64,000 bases of DNA. Source: Neotamlana sedimentorum (GTDB taxonomy: Bacteria; Bacteroidota; Bacteroidia; Flavobacteriales; Flavobacteriaceae). A program made the position numbers and the translations under genes. Positions 17,046 to 24,938 of this stretch are shown piece by piece. Position 1 is the stretch's first letter. Each line of letters starts with the position of its first letter. The notes under the pieces are model-generated. The model was not told the origin of the DNA. It searched no databases and saw nothing but the letters and a program-made list of their open reading frames with translations. The stretch lies in NCBI RefSeq assembly GCF_000943565.1, contig NZ_JTDW01000014.1:1-64000 (forward strand), read 5' to 3'.

Positions 17046-17723
17046 ATGGGTAAATGTGAGCAATGTATAATAAGGCAATTTAATGCCTTAAAATCATTAC
17101 ATAAAGAAGATCTAATTCGAATAACAGGCTGTAAAACCTCAAAAAAGTTAAGGAAAGGAGAAGTGATTTTTGAGGAAGGTGAAAACATAAATGGTGTGTT
17201 TTGTATACGTGAAGGTGTTTGTAAATTAACTAAGCTGAGCCCTAATGGAAAAGAACAAATTGTTAGATTAGTTATTAAAGGAGATTTGTTAGGGCAGAGA
17301 TCATTAGTCTCTAATGAGGTCGCAAATTTAACCGCCGTAGCTGCCAGCGACATGGAAGTGTGTTTTATTCCTAAGCAGGAAATTTTATTCGATTTAAGTC
17401 AAAATATTAATTTTTCAATGAATATGTTAAAAAGTATGGCTGAAGAGTTAAAATTGTCTGAAAATATTATTGTTGATATGGCACAAAAAACGGTTAAGCA
17501 GCGTTTGGCTGAAACGTTATTGTATTTAAAAGAAAATTTTGGAGAAGATATTAATGGTTTTTTGAATATTATTTTAACTCGCGAAGATTATGCTAATATC
17601 GTAGGAACTGCAACTGAATCGGCTATAAGACTGCTTTCTCAATTTAAAAAAGAAGGCTTAATTAGTGCTGAAGGAAAAAAGATAAAAATAAATAACGCTG
17701 AAGCTTTAAAACTTGTAGAGTAA
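17046..17723 (+). CDS. FNR-like Crp-family regulator with cysteine motif
   Basis: A 225-residue regulator: N-terminal C-E-Q-C (C4, C7), cyclic-nucleotide-type barrel with G-E-V-I-F-E-E-G near 38-45, and a winged helix with recognition sequence T-E-S-A-I-R-L. C4, C7 and C106 (V-C-F-I-P) align with E. coli FNR cysteines 20, 23 and 122; the position of FNR C29 is N13 here, though C29, C53 and C59 are also present. Three cysteines plus another ligand would resemble Bacillus FNR. An oxygen-labile iron-sulfur cluster is therefore plausible but unproven. The gene ends 2 nt from convergent ydeI. Confidence 0.82.
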   Translation: MGKCEQCIIRQFNALKSLHKEDLIRITGCKTSKKLRKGEVIFEEGENINGVFCIREGVCKLTKLSPNGKEQIVRLVIKGDLLGQRSLVSNEVANLTAVAASDMEVCFIPKQEILFDLSQNINFSMNMLKSMAEELKLSENIIVDMAQKTVKQRLAETLLYLKENFGEDINGFLNIILTREDYANIVGTATESAIRLLSQFKKEGLISAEGKKIKINNAEALKLVE

Positions 17724-17725
17724 TT

Positions 17726-18301
17726 TTACCAATTACCTCTAGATTTTATATTACTTTCACAAAGTTTTATTATTTCTGAAATACGTTTTTCACGTGTTGC
17801 CTCGAGTTTAGCTTGATTTAACCAATATAAATAGCTTTTTCTATACGACGGAGCAAAATTTTTATAATTTGAATATGCCTCTGGTTTTGTGTTAAATGCA
17901 TTTTGTAGATCTTTTGGTATAATACCGTTTTCTACATCATCTAAGGTAAACCAACTTTTATTTTCTTTGGCTATGGCAATACTTTTAAGTCCGCTTTCAT
18001 GCATTAAATTTTCGGTAATTAACTGGTCAATATACCTTTTATTTACAGCACTCCACACACTTTTTGAGTTTCTAGGAGAAAAATATTGTTGGCGCTTACC
18101 ATCGCCTAAACTTTTTACAGTAGAATCTATCCAACCATAGCAAAGCGCAACTTTTACGGCTTCTTCCCAGCGCATCGATTCTGCATTGTGACTCACTTTA
18201 TAAAATATAAGGAAAACACCCTTTGAAATGGCGTGATTGTTGTGCAACCACCCACGCCATTCGGAATCAGTTTTAAAATATAGCACTTCTTTTTCAGGCA
18301 T
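17726..18301 (-). CDS. YdeI/OmpD-associated family protein
   Basis: A 191-residue soluble protein. Typical YdeI features are visible: F-K-T-D-S-E-W-R-G-W-L near the start, A-L-C-Y-G-W-I-D-S near 52-60, Y-F-S-P-R-N-S-K-S-V-W-S near 73-84 and a C-terminal segment with A-P-S-Y-R-K-S-Y-L-Y-W-L (about 149-160), the latter resembling bacteriocin-protection YdeI proteins. Molecular function is not established. Its start codon shares one base with the stop of the upstream aminopeptidase (TAATG), indicating coupled translation, and its end is only 2 nt from the end of the FNR-like gene. Confidence 0.8.
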   Translation of the reverse strand: MPEKEVLYFKTDSEWRGWLHNNHAISKGVFLIFYKVSHNAESMRWEEAVKVALCYGWIDSTVKSLGDGKRQQYFSPRNSKSVWSAVNKRYIDQLITENLMHESGLKSIAIAKENKSWFTLDDVENGIIPKDLQNAFNTKPEAYSNYKNFAPSYRKSYLYWLNQAKLEATREKRISEIIKLCESNIKSRGNW

Positions 18302-19938
18302 TATAATTTTTCAGATTCAATATAAAAATCTCTATCAACAACCAATTTAGGGTCTTTTACATCAAGTTCAAGTGTTTGCCAATTTGCGTTCGGTTTTATC
18401 CATTGCGATTCGCCATTAAGTTCTATTTGAATAGGCATGTCGAAATTTTCAATAATATTGACATAGCGGTATTTTAATAATTTTCCTTTAATGGAATATT
18501 CTAATTTTGGAATTCGAATATCTCTTAAATACTGATTAAAGAATTCGGATAAATTAATACCAGACTCCTTACTTAAAAAGCTTTCAATTTGTTGTGTTGT
18601 TACCGTTTGGTGATAAAATTGAACATTCATTTTACGAAGTATTTGTCTCCATTTTTCATCATCTTCAATAAGTTGGCGTAAGGTGTGAAGCATATTAGCT
18701 CCTTTGTAATACATGTCACTTGAACCTTCCTTGTTAACATTGTAAGGCCCAATAATAGGTTTATCGTTTAGAATGTTACTGCGCGTACCAATAACATAAT
18801 CTGCTGCGGCTTCTTTACCGTAATAATAATCTAAAAATAGGTTTTCTGAATAAGCTGTAAAGCTTTCGTGAATCCACATATCGGCAATATCTTTATTCGT
18901 AATATTATTGGCAAACCACTCGTGACCAGATTCGTGAATAATAATAAAATCGAATTTTAAACCCCAACCAGTTCCAGATAAATCTCTGCCTAAATATCCC
19001 GTTTTGTATTGGTTTCCATAAGTTACAGAACTTTGGTGTTCCATGCCTAAGTAAGGTACTTCTACTAATTTATAACCATCTTTATAAAACGGATATTGCC
19101 CAAACCAATGCTCGAAAGCTTTCATCATTTTTGGCGCATCTTTAAAATGTTCTTTTGCTTTTTCAAGGTTGTCTCTTAAAACATAATAATCCATGTCTAA
19201 GTTTCCGGCCATACCATCGTATACTTCAGAGAAGTGCACATAATCGCCAATATTCATATTCACGCCATAGTTATTAATAGGGCTGCCAACAAACCATGTA
19301 TAGGTTTTAGTATCTTCAATCTGTTCTACTTTACGTAATCTTCCGTTAGAAACATTCATTAATTTTGATGGTACATTTACGCTAATTTGCATACTATCAA
19401 CTTCGTCATACATATGGTCTTTACAAGGCCACCAAACACTTGCACCCAATCCTTGACAAGATGTAGCTATAAAATGATTGCCATTTTTATCTTTTTTCCA
19501 GGAAACGCCTCCATCCCAAGGGGCTCTTTTTGCTTCACGCGGATGACCTTCGTAGTAAACGTCAATAGTTTGTATACTACCAATATCTTGTGGTGCTTTT
19601 AATGTGATAAAATGGGCATTACCGTCAGGTTTTATATCTAAAGTATCGTTATTCTGTAAGACATAAAGCATTTTTAAAGGCTCTTGTAAATCTATTTGAA
19701 GCACAGAGTTTGACTCTAAAACTGTATATTGAATGGTGTTTTTACCAGATATAAATTTGTCTTCGGGATTTACTTTTATATCTAATTTGTAGTATGTTAA
19801 ATCCCACCATTTACGTTCTGGGGTAATTGTACCACGTAGTGTGTCTTGATGGGTAAATAATGTTTTATCAGACATTAACCCTTGCCCAAAAGAAATATTT
19901 ATAGATATAAATAAAATGAAACATAATAGCTTTTTCAT
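18301..19938 (-). CDS. Secreted M1-family aminopeptidase
   Basis: A 545-residue zinc peptidase with a signal peptide (cleavage after the S-F-G-Q region, about residue 19). The zinc site H-E-S-G-H (335-339) with third ligand E358 (H-E-S-F-T-A-Y) and the substrate loop G-M-E-H-Q (298-302, equivalent to G-A-M-E-N) are intact. It is shorter than full-length M1 enzymes because the C-terminal helical domain is lacking, as in many Bacteroidota. It should trim peptides in the periplasm or at the surface. It is coupled to ydeI by a TAATG overlap. Confidence 0.92.
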   Translation of the reverse strand: MKKLLCFILFISINISFGQGLMSDKTLFTHQDTLRGTITPERKWWDLTYYKLDIKVNPEDKFISGKNTIQYTVLESNSVLQIDLQEPLKMLYVLQNNDTLDIKPDGNAHFITLKAPQDIGSIQTIDVYYEGHPREAKRAPWDGGVSWKKDKNGNHFIATSCQGLGASVWWPCKDHMYDEVDSMQISVNVPSKLMNVSNGRLRKVEQIEDTKTYTWFVGSPINNYGVNMNIGDYVHFSEVYDGMAGNLDMDYYVLRDNLEKAKEHFKDAPKMMKAFEHWFGQYPFYKDGYKLVEVPYLGMEHQSSVTYGNQYKTGYLGRDLSGTGWGLKFDFIIIHESGHEWFANNITNKDIADMWIHESFTAYSENLFLDYYYGKEAAADYVIGTRSNILNDKPIIGPYNVNKEGSSDMYYKGANMLHTLRQLIEDDEKWRQILRKMNVQFYHQTVTTQQIESFLSKESGINLSEFFNQYLRDIRIPKLEYSIKGKLLKYRYVNIIENFDMPIQIELNGESQWIKPNANWQTLELDVKDPKLVVDRDFYIESEKL

Positions 19939-20008
19939 AAAGTTGATTTATTTCTGATTGTAATTTTAACTAAAAATTGGAATTATAGCTCTTAAAGACA
20001 TCATAAAT

Positions 20009-21343
20009 TTAATTTTTAAAAGTTTTATTTGGAAAAACGACAACACTTTCAAAGCCATTTTCTCCGACCGATGATACACCAAAAAAGTAATTATCAATAA
20101 CAATACTATCAAGGGTAAACTCGGTAATGTTTTCAACGTAGCGACTATTATCCCAAGTTGGAGATGTGGTGTCTCTCCAATAAATTTTATAACCTTTAGC
20201 GCCATCAACTTTATCCCATTTTAACTTTGCAGAAGCTTCAACCATACCGCCAATAGCAACATTAGTTGGTTGAGGTGGTGCCCAAGCTAAACTAGCCAAA
20301 TTTATGGCATTAACTGCTGTTAGTTTTTTAGCATAATCGAAATTTACATGCTCGATAACATCGCCATATTTTATGCTGTTTTCTTCGCGAACATCTTGAT
20401 GCTGTTGGGTATAGTTTTCGTGGGCTTCCATAATACGAATACCAGCAAAACCTAAATCGTTAAACGGACGATGATGCCCACCACGTCCAAAGCGATCTAA
20501 CCTATAAACCATCATTGGGTTCATGTCTGGCATATACGTTTTTACATTTTTATGAACATATCGTGCTAATTGGCGCGAAATACCATCAACTTCACCGCCG
20601 TAAAAACGTCTTAACTGGCGTTGTTTTTCGGTTTCATTGGAAGGAACAGGTTCAGAAAATATTCTAAATGTTTTATTATCAATAACGCCGTCTACACCTT
20701 TTATGTTTCCAATCATGTCGTTATTAAAAACACCAATGATGTCCCAATTGTTTTCTTTTGCATATTTGGCTAAACCTGCTCCTCCAAAAAGGCCTTGTTC
20801 TTCTCCAGATAAACCAACATAAACGATGCTGCTTTCAAACTTGTACTTGCTTAAAACTCTTGCTGCTTCAATGGTACCTGCCATTCCAGAAGCATTATCG
20901 TTAGCTCCGGGTGCATCGGTTGTAAAATCCATAGTATTGCTAGCGCGAGAGTCGATATCACCACTCATTATAATATAACGGTTTGGATATTTCGTGCCTT
21001 TTTGAATCGCCACAACATTTACAACCCAAGCATCGTGTGGTACACGACGGTTACCAGCTTTGGTTACAAAATCTTTTTGATAAAAAACGTCAATACAATT
21101 ATTACACGATTGAGATATGGTTTCGAATTCCTTTTTTATCCAACGTCTTGCAGCACCAATGCCTCTGGTGTTCGAAGTGGTATCGCTAAATGTATTGCGT
21201 GTTCCAAAATTAACTAGGGCTTGTATATCGTTTTCAATGTTATTGGCTGAAACGTTTTTAATAATATCGTAAATTTTAGGATTGGTTTGTGCGGTTAGGG
21301 TAGTAGTGAAAATTAGTACGATTACTAGCTTAAGGTATTTCAT
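20009..21343 (-). CDS. Secreted M28-family metallopeptidase with C-terminal FN3 domain
   Basis: A 444-residue protein with a signal peptide (1-18, ending T-L-T-A-Q). The M28 co-catalytic metal ligands are seen in S-G-D-I-D-S (about 127-132), G-A-N-D-N-A-S-G (about 146-153), G-E-E-Q-G-L-F-G (about 180) and N-D-M-I-G-N (about 206). Residues from about 350 onward form a fibronectin type III-like domain (W-K-V-D-G-A-K-G-Y-K-I-Y-W-R). It probably releases amino acids or dipeptides outside the cytoplasm. It is followed closely upstream by the DUF6265 gene (2-nt gap), forming a pair. Confidence 0.9.
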   Translation of the reverse strand: MKYLKLVIVLIFTTTLTAQTNPKIYDIIKNVSANNIENDIQALVNFGTRNTFSDTTSNTRGIGAARRWIKKEFETISQSCNNCIDVFYQKDFVTKAGNRRVPHDAWVVNVVAIQKGTKYPNRYIIMSGDIDSRASNTMDFTTDAPGANDNASGMAGTIEAARVLSKYKFESSIVYVGLSGEEQGLFGGAGLAKYAKENNWDIIGVFNNDMIGNIKGVDGVIDNKTFRIFSEPVPSNETEKQRQLRRFYGGEVDGISRQLARYVHKNVKTYMPDMNPMMVYRLDRFGRGGHHRPFNDLGFAGIRIMEAHENYTQQHQDVREENSIKYGDVIEHVNFDYAKKLTAVNAINLASLAWAPPQPTNVAIGGMVEASAKLKWDKVDGAKGYKIYWRDTTSPTWDNSRYVENITEFTLDSIVIDNYFFGVSSVGENGFESVVVFPNKTFKN

Positions 21344-21345
21344 TA

Positions 21346-21813
21346 TTATTTTTTATAATTGAATTTTACGTTTTCTATATTACCATTCTCATCTTTAATA
21401 TCGACATAAACATTCATTTCGTTATCGTTTACTTTTTCGAAAGTCATTCCTTTAAAAATAGCTTTAGTTGATGTGAGTTTTATTAAAGGAAAATCTACAG
21501 TTTCATCTTTGGTTTCCCAGCCTTTTAAGTCGTTTCCAAAATGTTTTAGCTGAAGAAGTAAAGAGTTTTCAATTTCTCTGATGATTTCAATTTCATAGAA
21601 AACAACTTCGTTTTTATCTATAAGTTTAAATGTAGCCATCATGGATCCACCAGAAGGTTTGCTCCAGTTTTCTTCGGTTTTTCCTCCAAAGGCTTCACCT
21701 TTCCAGTTACCAGATATCCATGCTATATTTTGTAGTTTGGGAGCAAGAGTTTTTTCAGTTTGCGAAAAACAAATAGAAGTAGAGAAGAGCAAAAGAAGCA
21801 ATAAATATTTCAT
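21346..21813 (-). CDS. Exported DUF6265 protein
   Basis: A 155-residue protein with a signal peptide (1-18, ending I-C-F-S-Q). The mature part begins with the DUF6265 pattern I-A-W-I-S-G-N-W-K-G (about 32-41), then G-G-S-M-M-A-T-F-K (about 58-66), and has a lipocalin-like beta-rich composition. Function unknown. It is the first gene of a two-gene unit with the M28 peptidase. A strong hairpin terminator of the fatty-acid operon lies just upstream (21850-21878), so it needs its own promoter. Confidence 0.75.
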   Translation of the reverse strand: MKYLLLLLLFSTSICFSQTEKTLAPKLQNIAWISGNWKGEAFGGKTEENWSKPSGGSMMATFKLIDKNEVVFYEIEIIREIENSLLLQLKHFGNDLKGWETKDETVDFPLIKLTSTKAIFKGMTFEKVNDNEMNVYVDIKDENGNIENVKFNYKK

Positions 21814-21849
21814 AGACTTATTTTTAACTAAAAGTAGTAAAAAATAAAA

Positions 21850-21878
21850 ACGCCTCGAAATTTATTTCGAGACGTTCT
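21850..21878 (-). terminator. Terminator of the beta-oxidation operon
   Basis: AACGCCTCGAAAT and ATTTCGAGACGTT form a stem with one mismatch around a short TT-type loop. On the minus strand it is followed by TTTTTATTTTT. It lies between the acyl-CoA dehydrogenase stop and the DUF6265 start. Confidence 0.85.
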
Positions 21879-21918
21879 TGAAATTTGAATTAGTCACTCA
21901 AAAACTACTAATAAACAA

Positions 21919-23730
21919 TTAAAAGCAGTATTTATTTTCAGTTATTACTTTGTTAGCAATAATATTTCTTAATTCTATAATGTTTGGCATGTTAACGTAT
22001 TTAATATAACGTTTTAATCCCATAAGCATCATGCGTTGTTCGTCGCCCGAAGAAAACGATATAATTGAATGTTTTCCTGCGGTTTCAATAACATCAATAG
22101 CATGAAATAGGTTTAATTTTGCCATAGCTATTTGCTCTTTTACTTTATCTTCGCCTTCTTTTTTAGCTAATTTTTCTGCTCTTAAAATAGCAGATTCGGC
22201 TAAATAAATTTGAATTAAAATATCTGATGCGGCTAGCATTAGTTGTTGTTGGTGTTCCATTTTTTCACCATACTTTTCTAGAGCAGCCCCAGCTACCATC
22301 AAAAATAACTTTTTTAAATTTTTTATAATACTTTTTTCTTCAGAAAATAATTCTGAAAAATCTGGAGTTTCAAAAGAAGGAATTCCCATTAATTCTTCCT
22401 TAACAGCCATAGCAGGCGCTAATAAATCAACATGGCCACGCATTGCTTTTTTAATTAGCATACCAATACTTAGCATACGGTTAATTTCGTTAGTGCCTTC
22501 GTAAATTCTTGCAATACGCGCATCTCTCCAAGCCGATTCTATAGGTGTTTCTTCAGAGAATCCCATACCTCCAAATATTTGAATACCTTCGTCAGTACAG
22601 TGTTGTGTATGTTCGGAAACCGCTACTTTTAAAATAGAACATTCAATAGCATACTCTTCGACACCTTTAAGTTCTGCTTCTTGGTGTGTATCTTTACCAT
22701 TGTTTTTTCTAATTTCAATACGGTCTTCAATATTTTTAGCAGCACGGTAACTTGCAGATTCACCTACCCAACAATTTGTAGCCATTTCAGCTATTTTTTG
22801 ACGAATAGCACCAAAGCTAGAAATAGGTGTTTTAAATTGAATACGTTCGTTAGCATATTTAACCGATTCTGTTATCGTACGACGTTGCGCATCTAAACAA
22901 GCTGCTGCTAATTTAATTCTACCAACGTTAAGTGCATTCATTGCAATTTTGAAACCGTTACCACGAGTAGAAAGCATATTTTCAACTGGTACTACAGTTT
23001 CATTAAAAAATACTTGACGGGTAGATGAAGCTCGTATACCCAATTTGTGCTCTTCTTCTCCTAAAGTAATACCATTAGGATTATTTGGGTCGTATTCTAC
23101 TATAAATCCAGTAATGTTTTTATCGTCTTCAATACGCGCAAAAACAATCATTAAACTACAGAAACCAGCGTTAGAAATCCACATTTTCTGTCCTGTAATT
23201 TTATAGGTTTTACCATCTTCAGATAAAACAGCTTTTGTTTTGCCAGAGTTTGCATCACTACCTGCACTTGGCTCGGTTAAACAGTAAGAACCAAACCACT
23301 CTCCAGAAGCTAATTTCGGCACGTATTTTTGTTTTTGCTCTTCGTTACCATAAAGTGTAATTGGCATGGTGCCAATACCCGTGTGTGCACCAAAAGCAGT
23401 ACTAAAAGACCCTGTTGCTCCGGAAATATAATCACAGACTAACATGGTTGAAACAAAGCCCATGCCCATGCCTCCATATTCCTCTGGAACAGAAATGCCT
23501 AAAAACCCAAGCTCACCAGCTTTTCGCATCACTTCTTCCGTTAAGGCGTAATCTTTTTTCTCGAATTGTGGCTTTTTAGCCCAAAGTTCTCTGTCTACAA
23601 ATTCACTAACAGCTTCTTTCATCATGAGCTGTTCCTCGTTAAAATCTTCTGGTGTAAAAATGTCTTGACAATCTGATTCTTTAACTAAGAATTGACCGCC
23701 ACGTAGTATGTCTTTATCTGTTGTTTCCAT
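21919..23730 (-). CDS. Acyl-CoA dehydrogenase
   Basis: A 603-residue flavoprotein of the acyl-CoA dehydrogenase family. Visible features: P-E-E-Y-G-G-M-G-M-G near 80-89, Y-C-L-T-E-P-S-A-G-S-D-A-N-S near 147-160 (flavin and substrate contact), W-I-S-N-A-G near 183, and Y-E-G-T-N-E-I-N near 411, where the E is the likely catalytic base. About 200 extra C-terminal residues form a helical extension, as in the long Bacteroidota and Bacillus FadE-type enzymes. It performs the first oxidation step of fatty-acid degradation. It is the last gene of the marR-hydratase/dehydrogenase-thiolase operon. Confidence 0.92.
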   Translation of the reverse strand: METTDKDILRGGQFLVKESDCQDIFTPEDFNEEQLMMKEAVSEFVDRELWAKKPQFEKKDYALTEEVMRKAGELGFLGISVPEEYGGMGMGFVSTMLVCDYISGATGSFSTAFGAHTGIGTMPITLYGNEEQKQKYVPKLASGEWFGSYCLTEPSAGSDANSGKTKAVLSEDGKTYKITGQKMWISNAGFCSLMIVFARIEDDKNITGFIVEYDPNNPNGITLGEEEHKLGIRASSTRQVFFNETVVPVENMLSTRGNGFKIAMNALNVGRIKLAAACLDAQRRTITESVKYANERIQFKTPISSFGAIRQKIAEMATNCWVGESASYRAAKNIEDRIEIRKNNGKDTHQEAELKGVEEYAIECSILKVAVSEHTQHCTDEGIQIFGGMGFSEETPIESAWRDARIARIYEGTNEINRMLSIGMLIKKAMRGHVDLLAPAMAVKEELMGIPSFETPDFSELFSEEKSIIKNLKKLFLMVAGAALEKYGEKMEHQQQLMLAASDILIQIYLAESAILRAEKLAKKEGEDKVKEQIAMAKLNLFHAIDVIETAGKHSIISFSSGDEQRMMLMGLKRYIKYVNMPNIIELRNIIANKVITENKYCF

Positions 23731-23741
23731 TGTTTAATAGT

Positions 23742-24932
23742 TTAGTTTAAAAATTCAAAAATTCCGCAAGCACCTTGCCCGGTACCAACACACATGGTTA
23801 CGGCACCATATTTACCACTCATGTTACGCTTTCTCATTTCATCAAATAATTGAACAGAAAGTTTAGTTCCTGTGCACCCTAGCGGATGACCAAGAGCAAT
23901 GGCGCCTCCGTTTACATTCACAATGTCCGGATTTAAACCAAGCTCACGTATTACGGCTATTGATTGCGAAGCAAATGCTTCATTTAACTCGATTAATTCT
24001 AAATCGTTTTGTTTTAAATTGGCTTGAGCTAATGCTTTTGGGATGGCTTTTACAGGGCCGATTCCCATGATGCGAGGTTCTACACCAGCAGCGGCGTAAC
24101 TAACTAAACGAGCAATTGGTTTTAGGCCTAATTCGTTAATCATGTCTTCACTCATTACCATTGCAAATGCAGCACCATCACTCATTTGTGATGAGTTTCC
24201 TGCTGTTACACTTCCGCCTTGAGCGAAAACCGGACGAAGTTTAGATAAAATTTCTATGCTAGTGCCTTTTCTTGGGCCTTCGTCTTTATTAACGGTATAT
24301 GTTTTGCTTGCTTTTTTTCCGTTTTCGTCTACGTAAATCTGTTCTACATCAATAGGAACAATTTGGTCTTGAAAACGATCTTCGGCTTGAGCTTTTAAAG
24401 CTTTTATATGCGAGTTATAAGCAAATTCATCTTGATCTTCGCGAGATACTTTAAACTGATTTGCTACTGCTTCGGCAGTGTTTCCCATGCCCCAGTAATA
24501 ATCTTCGTGACCTGCTTTTACCGTGTCGTAGTTTAATTCTGGTTTAAATCCCGTCATAGGCACAGAACTCATGCTTTCTGCACCACCTGCGATAATACAA
24601 TCGGCCATTCCAGCTTGAATTTTTGCGGTAGCCATACCAATAGTTTCAATTCCTGAAGAACAAAAACGGTTTACGGTAACACCAGGTACATCAACCACAT
24701 CTAATCCCATTAAGGAAATTAAACGCGCCATGTTAAGACCTTGAGCTCCTTCTGGCATGGCATTTCCTACTATAACATCGTCTATGCGTTTTGGGTCTAA
24801 GTTTGGCAACTCCTTCATCATGTATTTTATGGTTTCGGCCGCCAATTCATCGGTTCTTTTAAAGCGGAACAATCCCTTTGGTGCTTTACCAACGGCTGTT
24901 CTGTATGCTTTTACTATATATGCTGTTTTCAT
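23742..24932 (-). CDS. fadA: Acetyl-CoA acyltransferase (thiolase)
   Basis: A 396-residue thiolase. The nucleophile lies in [10 protein letters not shown] (C91 approximately), the histidine in N-E-A-F-A-S-Q and [14 protein letters not shown] (about 347-360), and the second catalytic cysteine in [11 protein letters not shown] near the C-terminus. It cleaves 3-ketoacyl-CoA in beta-oxidation. It starts 6 nt after the stop of the multifunctional enzyme and is followed 11 nt later by the acyl-CoA dehydrogenase, so the operon encodes a complete cycle. Confidence 0.94.
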   Translation of the reverse strand: MKTAYIVKAYRTAVGKAPKGLFRFKRTDELAAETIKYMMKELPNLDPKRIDDVIVGNAMPEGAQGLNMARLISLMGLDVVDVPGVTVNRFCSSGIETIGMATAKIQAGMADCIIAGGAESMSSVPMTGFKPELNYDTVKAGHEDYYWGMGNTAEAVANQFKVSREDQDEFAYNSHIKALKAQAEDRFQDQIVPIDVEQIYVDENGKKASKTYTVNKDEGPRKGTSIEILSKLRPVFAQGGSVTAGNSSQMSDGAAFAMVMSEDMINELGLKPIARLVSYAAAGVEPRIMGIGPVKAIPKALAQANLKQNDLELIELNEAFASQSIAVIRELGLNPDIVNVNGGAIALGHPLGCTGTKLSVQLFDEMRKRNMSGKYGAVTMCVGTGQGACGIFEFLN

Positions 24933-24938
24933 TTTTTC

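Noticed and set aside
18301-21813. Peptidase/YdeI group as a defence or bacteriocin island
   Set aside because: The peptidases are ordinary exported M1 and M28 enzymes and the YdeI family name alone is no evidence; no toxin or immunity pair is visible.
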